From: Thermoplasmatota archaeon
Lineage (GTDB): Bacteria; Pseudomonadota; Gammaproteobacteria; Burkholderiales; Thiobacillaceae
Direction of reading: 5' to 3'
Assembly (NCBI GenBank): GCA_023475455.1
Contig: JAMCVR010000234.1
Location: 1-6,352, forward strand
DNA length: 6,352 nt
The translations under genes and the position numbers were made by a program. How positions within the stretch are numbered: the stretch's first letter is position 1; each line of letters begins with the position of its first letter. This document shows, piece by piece, positions 1 through 6,229 of the stretch. The notes under the pieces were generated by a model. The model searched no databases. It had not been told where the DNA came from and worked only from the letters and a program-made list of their open reading frames with translations.

Positions 1-1
1 C

Positions 2-88
2 CTGCGCCAACTGGCGCTGCCGCCCGACGCGCCGGAAACCGCCACGCGGGTGACGCAGAATGCGCTGCCGGCACGAGGGGGCGTGTGA
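2..88 (+). pseudogene. ftsI: Duplicate ftsI 3' end fragment
   Basis: This is the second copy of the last 28 codons and the TGA stop of ftsI, equivalent to 561-647. It reads from LRQLALPPDAPE to PARGGV and lies inside the left-end repeat. No transpeptidase motif is present in this piece. It is probably an assembly product and not a separate gene remnant. Confidence 0.85.
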
Positions 89-127
89 TGGCGAACTTCC
101 ATTCCGCTCCCGCTTCGACGGCCTCCC
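88..127 (+). pseudogene. murE: Duplicate murE 5' end fragment
   Basis: This repeats the first 13 codons of murE (MANFHSAPASTAS) from the ATG that overlaps the ftsI stop, equivalent to 647-686. At 128 the sequence leaves murE. After a short stretch of unknown origin it enters ftsI in a different frame, so no MurE can be made from this start. It is probably part of the contig-end artefact. Confidence 0.85.
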
Positions 128-146
128 TCGTAGAACACCAGTGCGC
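128..146 (+). other. Short unmatched filler at the murE-to-ftsI junction
   Basis: About 17-19 bases lie between the end of the left repeat (127) and the point where recognisable FtsI sequence begins (LSVSLLQL, from 147). They match neither murE after 686 nor an expected FtsI sequence; the family normally has a GYG-like motif just before this point. I found no second copy in the window on either strand. It may be inserted bases at a chimeric join. Its right border is uncertain by a few bases. Confidence 0.55.
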
Positions 147-647
147 CTGTCGGTCAGCCTGCTGCAGCTGACCCGCGCCTATATGGCTTTTGCCAACGAC
201 GGCGAGGTCATGCCGCTGTCCTTCCTCAAGCGCGAGCCGCAGGAAATTGCCGGCGTCCGGGTGTTTTCCCCGAGTGTGGCGCGTGAAGTGCGCGCCATGA
301 TGGAGACGGTGACGCAGGAAGGCGGCACCGGCCTGCGCACCCGCGTGCCGGGCTATCGCGTGGCCGGTAAAACCGGCACCGCGCACAAGCTGGTCGGCGG
401 CCGCTACGCCGCCGACCGCTACCTGTCTTCCTTCGTCGGCATGGCCCCGGCGTCCAACCCGCGTCTCCTCATCGGCGTGGTGATCGACGAGCCGTCCGGC
501 GGCATGTATTACGGCGGCAGCGTCGCCGGTCCGGTGTTCGCCCAGGTGATGGCGGCCAGCCTGCGCCAACTGGCGCTGCCGCCCGACGCGCCGGAAACCG
601 CCACGCGGGTGACGCAGAATGCGCTGCCGGCACGAGGGGGCGTGTGA
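147..647 (+). CDS. ftsI: Septal peptidoglycan transpeptidase FtsI (PBP3), C-terminal part
   Basis: This is the 3' part of the penicillin-binding protein that crosslinks peptidoglycan at the division septum, acting in the periplasm from a membrane anchor. About 166 residues are recognisable, from LSVSLLQLTRAYMAFANDG to the TGA at 645-647. The transpeptidase KTG box is present as KTGT at 369-380. It is followed by the typical GRYAADRYLSSFVGMAP and the DEPSGGMYYGGSVAGPVF segment. The N-terminal anchor, dimerisation domain, and the SxxK and SxN motifs are not in the window. The reading frame stays open upstream to an ATG at 60, but that part is repeat and filler read out of frame. The true gene should start far upstream, since family members are near 580 residues. 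The stop overlaps the murE ATG by one base, so the two are probably translationally coupled. Identification is strong; the 5' border is set by a chimeric junction. Confidence 0.92.
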   Translation: MSVSLLQLTRAYMAFANDGEVMPLSFLKREPQEIAGVRVFSPSVAREVRAMMETVTQEGGTGLRTRVPGYRVAGKTGTAHKLVGGRYAADRYLSSFVGMAPASNPRLLIGVVIDEPSGGMYYGGSVAGPVFAQVMAASLRQLALPPDAPETATRVTQNALPARGGV

Positions 648-686
648 TGGCGAACTTCCATTCCGCTCCCGCTTCGACGGCCTCCC
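560..686 (+). repeat. Source copy of the left-end direct repeat
   Basis: This 127-base stretch spans the ftsI-murE overlap in its natural context, with ftsI running in from the left and murE continuing to the right. It is identical to 1-127. It is taken as the genuine copy because both genes read through it intact. Confidence 0.93.
634..640 (+). promoter_or_regulatory. Ribosome-binding site of murE
   Basis: A GAGGGGG run ends six bases before the ATG at 647. It favours this ATG over the in-frame GTG at 644, which would leave only three bases of spacing. The site lies inside the last ftsI codons. Confidence 0.6.
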
Positions 687-2197
687 CGTCCATCCGGGAA
701 TCCGTTCCGCATCTCCTGGAACGGCTCGGCATTCCCGTCTCCGAACTCGTCAACGACAGCCGCAAGGCCATGCCGGGCACGGTATTCGCCGCGTATCCGG
801 GCGAGACCCGCGATGGCCGCGACTTCATTGCGCAGGCGGTGGCGCAGCGCGTCGACGGCGTGCTGTGGGAGGCCGATCACTATCAGTGGGACCCCGCGTT
901 CGCCATTCCGAACGCCGGGGTCGTGGGACTGAAGGCCCGCATCGGCGAAATCGCCGCCCATGTGTATGGCGAGCCTTCGCGCGCGCTGCACATGGTCGGC
1001 GTCACCGGCACCAACGGCAAGACCTCGGTGGCGCACTGGATTGCGCAGGCCTTGTCGCAGCTGGGGCGCAAAACCGCCGTCGTCGGCACCGTGGGCAACG
1101 GCTTCCCCGGCGCGCTCACGCCCGCGCTCAACACCACCCCCGACGCCATCGAACTGCAGCAGCGCCTCGCGCATTACCGGCAGCAGGGCGCAGTCGCGTG
1201 CGCGATGGAGGTGTCCTCGCACGGCCTCGCGCAGGGGCGCGTCAACGGCGCCTCTTTCAACGTTGCGGTGCTGACCAATCTGTCGCGCGATCATCTCGAT
1301 TACCACGGCGACATGGACAGCTATGCAGCCGCCAAGGCGAAGCTGTTCAGTTGGCCGGGGCTGGACTGGGCGGTGCTCAACGTCGATGACGCCTTCGGGC
1401 AGCGGCTGGAAAGCGCATACGATCTTTCACGGGCTTCAGCCCATAGAAAATCGGAGCTCCCTAGTGGGGAGACGCGGCCGGCGCGCGTCGCCGGCTATGG
1501 TTTCCAGCGCGGCGCCGTGATCGGCGAAAAGCTGCGCCTGTCGCAAGCCGGGCTGCATCTCGCGGTGCGCACCGACTGGGGCAGTGCCGAGCTCGATGCG
1601 CCGCTGTTGGGCCGCTTCAATGCCGTCAACCTGCTGGCCGTGCTCACCACCCTCTTGGTTTCCGGCGTGAAACTGGATGACGCATGCCGGGCGCTGGCGC
1701 ACGTCACCCCGCCGCCGGGGCGGATGCAGACCTTCGGCGGCAACGCGCATCCGCTGGTGGTGGTGGATTACGCCCATACCCCCGACGCGCTGGAGAAGGT
1801 GCTCGCCACCAGATCGGAAGAGGTCAGCGGCGGGCGGCTGATCTGCGTCTTCGGCTGCGGCGGCAACCGCGACCGCGGCAAGCGCCCTCTGATGGGGCGG
1901 GCCGCGGCCCAGGGCGCGGACGAAGTCTGGATCACCAGCGACAACCCGCGCAACGAAGACCCGCGCCACATCATCGACGACATCCTGGCCGGCACGAGCG
2001 GCGCCGGGAGGGATGGCCAGGCGCACGTCGAGCCGGATCGCGCCCGCGCGATTTTCGAGGCCATTGGCGGCGCGCATCAGGGCGACGTCGTGCTGATCGC
2101 CGGCAAGGGCCACGAGGACACCCAGGAAGTCGCCGGCGAGCGTCTGCCCTTCTCCGACGTGGCAGTGGCGAAAAAGGCACTGGAGGCGTGGGCATGA
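647..2197 (+). CDS. murE: UDP-N-acetylmuramoyl-L-alanyl-D-glutamate--2,6-diaminopimelate ligase MurE
   Basis: This cytoplasmic ATP-dependent ligase adds meso-diaminopimelate to UDP-MurNAc-L-Ala-D-Glu. The product is 516 residues, a little longer than the roughly 495 of E. coli MurE. The N-terminal domain carries VNDSRKAMPGTVFAA (about 35-49). The ATP-binding P-loop is GVTGTNGKTS at 118-127. SRDHLDYHGDM at 213-223 is followed by K230, the expected carbamylated lysine. The C-terminal domain has VVVDYAHTPDALEK (371-384), FGCGGNRDRGKRPLM (402-416), DNPR at 432-435, which marks mDAP rather than lysine specificity, and GKGHE at 486-490. The start overlaps the ftsI TGA by one base and has a good ribosome-binding site. 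The end overlaps the murF start by ATGA. Residues about 259-277 (LSRASAHRKSELPSGETR) look like an insertion of lower GC with small palindromes in a variable part of the central domain. No key residue seems lost. Confidence 0.97.
   Translation: MANFHSAPASTASPSIRESVPHLLERLGIPVSELVNDSRKAMPGTVFAAYPGETRDGRDFIAQAVAQRVDGVLWEADHYQWDPAFAIPNAGVVGLKARIGEIAAHVYGEPSRALHMVGVTGTNGKTSVAHWIAQALSQLGRKTAVVGTVGNGFPGALTPALNTTPDAIELQQRLAHYRQQGAVACAMEVSSHGLAQGRVNGASFNVAVLTNLSRDHLDYHGDMDSYAAAKAKLFSWPGLDWAVLNVDDAFGQRLESAYDLSRASAHRKSELPSGETRPARVAGYGFQRGAVIGEKLRLSQAGLHLAVRTDWGSAELDAPLLGRFNAVNLLAVLTTLLVSGVKLDDACRALAHVTPPPGRMQTFGGNAHPLVVVDYAHTPDALEKVLATRSEEVSGGRLICVFGCGGNRDRGKRPLMGRAAAQGADEVWITSDNPRNEDPRHIIDDILAGTSGAGRDGQAHVEPDRARAIFEAIGGAHQGDVVLIAGKGHEDTQEVAGERLPFSDVAVAKKALEAWA
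1424..1476 (+). repeat. Candidate small palindromic insertion inside murE
   Basis: This stretch has two adjacent hairpin-forming units. The first is GGGCT-TC-AGCCC (1431-1442). The second is CTCCC (1457-1461) with GGGAG (1467-1471) around a five-base loop. The bases between are AT-rich (CATAGAAAATC) and use codons such as AGA, AAA, CTT and AGT in an otherwise GC-rich gene. The frame is kept. It falls between the conserved NVDDAFG and GYGF segments, where MurE proteins vary in length. That it is a mobile palindromic repeat is inferred; it could be ordinary divergent coding sequence. Confidence 0.35.
2182..2186 (+). promoter_or_regulatory. Ribosome-binding site of murF
   Basis: A perfect GGAGG lies seven bases before the first of three consecutive ATG codons (2194, 2197, 2200). 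Spacing favours 2194. That start gives the ATGA overlap with the murE stop, a common arrangement for coupled translation. Confidence 0.7.
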
Positions 2198-3600
2198 TGA
2201 TGCGTCTTTCCGAAGCCGCTGCCATGCTGAACGTGCCGTTCAAGGGCACCGATGCCGAGGTGCTGCGCGTCTCCACCGACAGCCGCACGATCCGCCCGGG
2301 CGATCTCTTCGTCGCCCTGCGCGGCGAGAAATTCGACGGCGGCAGTTTTGCCGCACAGGCCTTGCGGCAGGGCGCGGCCGGCGTGGTGCTCGATCGCACG
2401 CAGGCGCCCGACATCGCCGCAGCCGTTCGCGTCGACGATACCCGCCTTGCGTTGGGAAAACTGGCCGCCGCCTGGCGCCGGCGTTTTGCGATTCCGCTCG
2501 TCGCCATCACCGGCAGCAACGGCAAGACGACGGTGAAGGAAATGCTGGCTGCGGTTCTGCGAGAGGAAACGGGGTCGGAGGCGGCGGTTTTGAATACCGA
2601 AGGCAACCTCAATAACGACATCGGCGTGCCGCTGATGCTGCTGCGCCTGCGCGAGACGCATCAATTCGCCGTGCTGGAAATGGGCATGAACCACGCCGGC
2701 GAAATCGACTACCTCACGCGGCTGGCGCGGCCCGAAGTGGCGGTGGTGAACAATGCGCTGACCGCGCATATCGGTTATCTCGGTTCGGTCGAGGCCATTG
2801 CGCGCGCCAAGGGCGAAATCTTCAACGGCCTGGCGGACGTCGGCATCGCCGTGTTCAACGCCGATGATGCGCATGCCTGGCTGTGGCGCGAGGCCAATGC
2901 GCGGCGCAGCGTGATCGACTTCGGACTCAAACAGCCGGCGCTGGTGCGCGGGCAATACATTCCCGGCCCGTATGGCTCGACGTTGACCCTGGTTCTGCCC
3001 AATGCCGAGCTCAGGGTGGAGCTGCAAGTGCCGGGCGAGCACAACGTGATGAATGCGCTTGCCGCCGCCGCCGCCGCCTTTGCGCTCGACGTCAGCCATC
3101 GCAGCATCGTCGCCGGGCTGTCCGGTTTCAGCGGCGTCAAGGGCCGCCTGCAAAGAAAGCCCGCGCTGCACGACAGCGTCTTCATCGACGACACCTACAA
3201 CGCCAACCCCGATTCGGTGAAGGCTGCGCTGGCGGTGCTGGCGCAGCAGGCAGGGAAAAAGGTGCTGGTACTGGGCGACATGGGTGAACTCGGCAGCGAC
3301 GCCGCGGCGATGCATGCGCAAATCGGTCAGGCCGCGCGCGCCGCCGGGGTGGACAGGCTGCTGGCGCTGGGCGAATTGACGAAGGAAACCGTCGGTGCGT
3401 TCGGCGCGGGCGCGATGCACTTCGAGCGTATCCAGGAACTGCTGGCCGAACTCGAAAACGAATTGACTGCCGACACCACCGTGCTGGTAAAAGGCTCGCG
3501 CTTCATGCAGATGGAGCGCGTGGTGCAAAGTTTTATCGAGGCACCCGACGGCCCGGCCGGCGGGGCATTGACGCCCCCAACGGGGGTGCAAGGACACTGA
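2194..3600 (+). CDS. murF: UDP-N-acetylmuramoyl-tripeptide--D-alanyl-D-alanine ligase MurF
   Basis: This cytoplasmic ligase adds the D-Ala-D-Ala dipeptide to UDP-MurNAc-tripeptide using ATP, the last soluble precursor step. The product is 468 residues, within the usual family range. The N-terminal UDP-precursor domain has [17 protein letters not shown] (26-42). The P-loop is [14 protein letters not shown] (104-117). [17 protein letters not shown] (134-150), [11 protein letters not shown] (161-171), and AKGEIF (205-210) with its conserved lysine follow in the central domain. The C-terminal domain has GRLQ (317-320), [10 protein letters not shown] (332-341), VLGDMGELG (359-367) and [11 protein letters not shown] (431-441). 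The last 18 residues ([18 protein letters not shown]) are a low-complexity tail encoded by GC-rich sequence that can form hairpins. The start overlaps murE by four bases, and mraY begins one base after the stop. The last 150 bases of the gene (from L420) recur at 4323-4472. Confidence 0.97.
   Translation: MMMRLSEAAAMLNVPFKGTDAEVLRVSTDSRTIRPGDLFVALRGEKFDGGSFAAQALRQGAAGVVLDRTQAPDIAAAVRVDDTRLALGKLAAAWRRRFAIPLVAITGSNGKTTVKEMLAAVLREETGSEAAVLNTEGNLNNDIGVPLMLLRLRETHQFAVLEMGMNHAGEIDYLTRLARPEVAVVNNALTAHIGYLGSVEAIARAKGEIFNGLADVGIAVFNADDAHAWLWREANARRSVIDFGLKQPALVRGQYIPGPYGSTLTLVLPNAELRVELQVPGEHNVMNALAAAAAAFALDVSHRSIVAGLSGFSGVKGRLQRKPALHDSVFIDDTYNANPDSVKAALAVLAQQAGKKVLVLGDMGELGSDAAAMHAQIGQAARAAGVDRLLALGELTKETVGAFGAGAMHFERIQELLAELENELTADTTVLVKGSRFMQMERVVQSFIEAPDGPAGGALTPPTGVQGH
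3561..3588 (+). promoter_or_regulatory. Alternative GC hairpins just before the mraY ribosome-binding site
   Basis: GGGGC (3562-3566) can pair with GCCCC (3573-3577). Alternatively CCCCC (3574-3578) can pair with GGGGG (3582-3586), extended by a G-T and a C-G pair. The two stems share the same C run, so they exclude each other. The second ends only two bases before the AAGGA at 3590-3594. There is no T run, so it is not a typical intrinsic terminator. A role in mraY translation is a guess. The same sequence recurs at 4433-4460. Confidence 0.35.
3590..3594 (+). promoter_or_regulatory. Ribosome-binding site of mraY (copy A)
   Basis: AAGGA lies seven bases before the ATG at 3602 and overlaps the last murF codons. 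An identical site at 4462-4466 serves the intact mraY at 4474. Confidence 0.65.
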
Positions 3601-3601
3601 C

Positions 3602-4322
3602 ATGCTGCTTTGGCTATTTCAACAACTGGGCCAGGACATCCGCGCCTTCAACGTCTTCAATTACCTGACGCTGCGCGCAGTGATGGCGACGCTGACCGCG
3701 CTGACCATTTCCTTCATCGTCGGTCCGGCCGTGATCCGCAAGCTCACCGCGCTGAAAATCGGCCAGTCGGTGCGCAGCGACGGCCCGCAGACCCACCTGG
3801 TCAAGGCCGGAACGCCGACCATGGGCGGCGCGCTGATCCTGGTGTCGGTCGTCATTACCACGCTGCTGTGGGCCGACCTGTCGAACGATTACGTCTGGGT
3901 GGCGCTGTTCACCCTGGCCGGCTTCGGCGTCATCGGCTGGGTCGACGACTGGCGCAAGGTGGTCGAGAAGAATTCGCGCGGCCTGCCCTCGCGCTGGAAA
4001 TATTTCTGGCAATCGGTGATCGGTCTCGCGGTCGCGGTCTACCTGTGGCAGACCGCCAGCCTGCCGGCGCACACCGAGCTCATCATCCCCTTCCTCAAGC
4101 ACGCCACCTTGACGTTGTCGGCCGCGGCCTTCATCGCGCTCGCCTACTTCGTCATCGTCGGCGCGTCCAACGCGGTCAATCTGACCGACGGCCTCGACGG
4201 CCTGGCGATCCTGCCGACGGTGATGGTGGCCTCGGCGCTGGCGATCTTCGCCTACGTCGCCGGCAACGCGGTGTTCTCCAGGTACCTCGGCATGCCCTTC
4301 GTGCCGGGCGCGGGCGAACTGG
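3602..4322 (+). pseudogene. mraY: Truncated duplicate of mraY (residues 1-240)
   Basis: This is identical to the first 721 bases of the full gene at 4474. At the repeat junction (4322/4323) the reading passes into the murF tail out of frame and continues to a stop at 4538-4540. That would give a 312-residue chimera ending in about 72 unrelated residues. The copy keeps the DD pair at residues 115-116 and NLTDGLDG (193-200). It lacks the third catalytic aspartate (MGDVG) and the HHH motif, so it should be inactive. If the tandem duplication is an assembly artefact, this gene does not exist and murF simply continues into the intact mraY. If the duplication is real, it is a dead partial copy upstream of a functional one. 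Confidence 0.85.
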
Positions 4323-4472
4323 CTCGAAAACGAATTGACTGCCGACACCACCGTGCTGGTAAAAGGCTCGCGCTTCATGCAGATGGAGCGCGTGGTGCAA
4401 AGTTTTATCGAGGCACCCGACGGCCCGGCCGGCGGGGCATTGACGCCCCCAACGGGGGTGCAAGGACACTGA
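4323..4472 (+). pseudogene. murF: Duplicate murF 3' end fragment
   Basis: This is the second copy of murF codons 420-468 and the stop, from [18 protein letters not shown] to TGVQGH. It has no start of its own and is cut off from the rest of murF. It carries the ribosome-binding site of the intact mraY. It exists only because of the 872-base tandem repeat. Confidence 0.88.
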
Positions 4473-5194
4473 CATGCTGCTTTGGCTATTTCAACAACTG
4501 GGCCAGGACATCCGCGCCTTCAACGTCTTCAATTACCTGACGCTGCGCGCAGTGATGGCGACGCTGACCGCGCTGACCATTTCCTTCATCGTCGGTCCGG
4601 CCGTGATCCGCAAGCTCACCGCGCTGAAAATCGGCCAGTCGGTGCGCAGCGACGGCCCGCAGACCCACCTGGTCAAGGCCGGAACGCCGACCATGGGCGG
4701 CGCGCTGATCCTGGTGTCGGTCGTCATTACCACGCTGCTGTGGGCCGACCTGTCGAACGATTACGTCTGGGTGGCGCTGTTCACCCTGGCCGGCTTCGGC
4801 GTCATCGGCTGGGTCGACGACTGGCGCAAGGTGGTCGAGAAGAATTCGCGCGGCCTGCCCTCGCGCTGGAAATATTTCTGGCAATCGGTGATCGGTCTCG
4901 CGGTCGCGGTCTACCTGTGGCAGACCGCCAGCCTGCCGGCGCACACCGAGCTCATCATCCCCTTCCTCAAGCACGCCACCTTGACGTTGTCGGCCGCGGC
5001 CTTCATCGCGCTCGCCTACTTCGTCATCGTCGGCGCGTCCAACGCGGTCAATCTGACCGACGGCCTCGACGGCCTGGCGATCCTGCCGACGGTGATGGTG
5101 GCCTCGGCGCTGGCGATCTTCGCCTACGTCGCCGGCAACGCGGTGTTCTCCAGGTACCTCGGCATGCCCTTCGTGCCGGGCGCGGGCGAACTGG
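4323..5194 (+). repeat. 872-base tandem direct repeat, copy B
   Basis: This is the second unit of the head-to-tail duplication of 3451-4322. It continues without a break into the rest of mraY. The unit length is not a multiple of three (872 = 3 x 290 + 2), so reading from copy A into copy B is frameshifted. Both units appear identical, which fits a very recent event or a technical duplication. Confidence 0.95.
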
Positions 5195-5559
5195 CGATCT
5201 TCTGCGCCGCGATGGCGGGGGCCGGACTCGCCTTCCTGTGGTTCAACGCCTACCCGGCCGAAGTCTTCATGGGCGACGTCGGCGCGCTGGCGCTGGGCGC
5301 CGCGCTCGGCGTGGTCGCCGTCATCGTGCGCCAGGAAATCGTTCTGTTCATCATGTGCGGCGTGTTCGTGGTGGAAACCCTGTCGGTGATGGTGCAGGTC
5401 GTCTCGTTCAAGCTCACCGGCAAGCGCGTGTTCCGCATGGCGCCGATCCACCACCACTACGAACTCAAGGGCTGGAAGGAGAATCAGGTGGTGGTCCGTT
5501 TCTGGATCATTTCGATGATGCTGGTGCTGATCGGCCTGTCGAGCCTGAAACTGCGGTGA
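4474..5559 (+). CDS. mraY: Phospho-N-acetylmuramoyl-pentapeptide-transferase MraY
   Basis: This integral membrane enzyme transfers phospho-MurNAc-pentapeptide from UDP to undecaprenyl phosphate, making lipid I at the inner face of the cytoplasmic membrane. The product is 361 residues, the normal family length, with about ten hydrophobic segments. Motifs in order: [16 protein letters not shown] (61-76), GWVDDW (112-117) with the catalytic pair D115/D116, [13 protein letters not shown] (125-137), [13 protein letters not shown] (190-202), [14 protein letters not shown] (262-275) with D268 as the third catalytic aspartate, and [12 protein letters not shown] (323-334) with the HHH motif. The ATG follows AAGGA (4462-4466) by seven bases. 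In the genome it most likely follows murF directly, as copy A does at 3598-3604. The 3' end runs into the first bases of a palindromic repeat. Codons from about 300 on recur at the right end of the window. Confidence 0.97.
   Translation: MLLWLFQQLGQDIRAFNVFNYLTLRAVMATLTALTISFIVGPAVIRKLTALKIGQSVRSDGPQTHLVKAGTPTMGGALILVSVVITTLLWADLSNDYVWVALFTLAGFGVIGWVDDWRKVVEKNSRGLPSRWKYFWQSVIGLAVAVYLWQTASLPAHTELIIPFLKHATLTLSAAAFIALAYFVIVGASNAVNLTDGLDGLAILPTVMVASALAIFAYVAGNAVFSRYLGMPFVPGAGELAIFCAAMAGAGLAFLWFNAYPAEVFMGDVGALALGAALGVVAVIVRQEIVLFIMCGVFVVETLSVMVQVVSFKLTGKRVFRMAPIHHHYELKGWKENQVVVRFWIISMMLVLIGLSSLKLR
5371..5497 (+). repeat. Source copy of the right-end direct repeat
   Basis: These 127 bases inside mraY, starting at codon 300, are identical to 6226-6352 (offset 855). 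The bases just before differ (g at 5370, t at 6225). This copy is in the natural mraY context and is read as the genuine one. Confidence 0.93.
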
Positions 5560-5690
5560 AAAACATGAACCACAGAGACACAGAGGCACAGAGAAAGGCG
5601 CTACGGCTTGGCTTGTCCGTAGGGCTGCTGAGTCTGGCTATCCAAGGGGTTTCCTCTGTGTCTCTGTGCCTCTGTGGTGAAAGGTTTTTC
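5558..5690 (+). repeat. Palindromic intergenic repeat of the CACAGAG/CTCTGTG type between mraY and murD
   Basis: The arms at 5569-5593 and 5654-5678 are inverted copies of 25 bases that agree at 23. As RNA, one of the two differing positions can still form a G-U pair. Outside them GAAAAAC (5558-5564) pairs with GTTTTTC (5684-5690) across a small internal loop. Inside, CTACGG (5601-5606) pairs with CCGTAG (5617-5622). The whole element can form one long hairpin filling the mraY-murD gap. From memory, repeats of the form AACCACAGAGRCACAGAG are scattered through many bacterial genomes and give recurrent false peptides like NHRDTEAQR, as here at 5565-5699. The family link is by recognition only. 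The stem follows directly from the sequence. Confidence 0.85.
5680..5684 (+). promoter_or_regulatory. Probable ribosome-binding site of murD inside the repeat
   Basis: AAAGG ends 11 bases before the ATG at 5696, a weak and rather distant match. No better candidate is nearer. It lies in the internal loop and outer stem on the 3' side of the palindromic repeat, so its exposure may depend on how that hairpin folds. The in-frame TGA at 5678-5680 rules out an earlier murD start. Confidence 0.45.
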
Positions 5691-5695
5691 CTGTC

Positions 5696-6229
5696 ATGAA
5701 CTACGACAGCCTCGAACTTTCCGGCAAAAAAGTCCTGGTGCTCGGCCTCGGCGACACCGGCCTGTCGTGCGCGCGCTGGCTGGCGGCACGCGGCGCCGAG
5801 GTGAGCGTGGCCGACAGCCGTGCGGCACCGCCGCATGCCGGGCGCCTGGCCGAATGGCTGCCGCAGGTGCCGCTCGTCACTGGGCCGTTCGACGAGGCGC
5901 GGCTCATGGCGGCCGAGCTGCTGGTGGTCAGCCCCGGCGTGCCGCTGGCCGAACCGGCGGTCGCGCGTGCCATCGCCGCGGGCGTCGAGGCGGTCGGCGA
6001 CGTCGAACTGTTCGCGCGCGCCATCCGCGCGCTCAATGCGCAAAGAGAGCATCCGATGCGGGTGATCGCGATCACCGGCAGCAACGGCAAGAGCACCGTC
6101 ACCGCGATGTGCGGCGACATGTGCCGCATGGCCGGGCTGACCACCTGCGTCGCCGGCAACATCGGCCTGCCGGTGCTGGATGCCCTGCTCGAAATCGAGC
6201 AGGGCATCGCGCCCGCGCCGCAGGTGTGG
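5696..6229 (+). CDS. murD: UDP-N-acetylmuramoyl-L-alanine--D-glutamate ligase MurD, N-terminal part
   Basis: This cytoplasmic ligase adds D-glutamate to UDP-MurNAc-L-Ala using ATP, the step before MurE. About 178 residues are genuine, out of roughly 440-470 in the family. The N-terminal Rossmann-like domain that holds the UDP-precursor has [21 protein letters not shown] (13-33) and LVVSPGVPL (75-83). The central domain begins with the ATP P-loop [14 protein letters not shown] (124-137) and [15 protein letters not shown]. After APAPQVW the sequence jumps into mraY in another frame, adding KPCR and a stop at 6242-6244. The natural protein would be expected to continue with a LELSSFQLE-like motif. 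The break is the right-end junction, so the truncation is probably artificial. The start is the only one available in frame. Confidence 0.93.
6179..6208 (+). repeat. Perfect 14-base inverted repeat within murD
   Basis: GATGCCCTGCTCGA (6179-6192) is followed after AA by its exact reverse complement TCGAGCAGGGCATC (6195-6208). It encodes part of [11 protein letters not shown] in the central domain of MurD. It ends 17 bases before the jump into mraY at 6226. The palindrome is seen directly. Whether it has any role, or caused a polymerase or assembly fault, is open. Confidence 0.9.

Larger units (their letters stand above)
1..127 (+). repeat. Left-end direct repeat, exact copy of 560-686
   Basis: These 127 bases match 560-686 base for base (offset 559). 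Identity stops at 128 (t here, c at 687). The copy holds the last codons of ftsI, its stop codon and the first codons of murE. It is exactly 127 bases and begins at the first base of the window. That is the expected shape when a de Bruijn assembler with k = 127 starts a contig at a branching node. The identity and length are seen directly; the assembly origin is inferred. Confidence 0.95.
3451..4322 (+). repeat. 872-base tandem direct repeat, copy A
   Basis: This is the first unit of a head-to-tail duplication. It holds the last 150 bases of murF, the mraY ribosome-binding site and the first 240 codons of mraY. I saw no difference from the next unit. The repeat starts where 3450 (a) differs from 4322 (g). 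Only one base (c at 4323 and 5195) is shared past the breakpoint, so almost no homology supports the join. Confidence 0.95.

Noticed and set aside
60..146. N-terminal extension of the FtsI frame from the ATG at 60
   Set aside because: This part is the repeated ftsI/murE boundary read in the wrong frame plus filler. It resembles no FtsI sequence, and FtsI should have some 400 more residues upstream.
619..1389. Alternative + strand frame overlapping the murE start
   Set aside because: It is out of frame with murE, and its Arg/Ala/Gly-rich product lacks motifs. The murE frame carries all the family motifs.
3572..3588. Intrinsic terminator after murF
   Set aside because: The GC stem has no following T run and is followed at once by the mraY ribosome-binding site, so termination here is unlikely.
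2077..3603. 508-codon open frame on the minus strand opposite murF
   Set aside because: It lies wholly opposite a clear MurF. Its product is low in recognisable motifs and rich in R, H, Q and G, as expected from the antisense of GC-rich coding sequence.
3602..4540. A 312-residue MraY variant with a novel C-terminus
   Set aside because: The last 72 or so residues are murF 3' sequence and the start of mraY read out of frame across the tandem junction. Catalytic D268 and the HHH motif are missing.
4486..5589. 367-codon open frame on the minus strand opposite mraY
   Set aside because: It is antisense to an intact MraY with all catalytic motifs. Its His- and Asp-rich composition mirrors the hydrophobic codons of the other strand.
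5565..5699. Small open frame MNHRDTEAQRK... in the mraY-murD gap
   Set aside because: It is a translation of the palindromic repeat. Peptides of this kind recur as false annotations wherever the repeat occurs, and there is no convincing ribosome-binding site.
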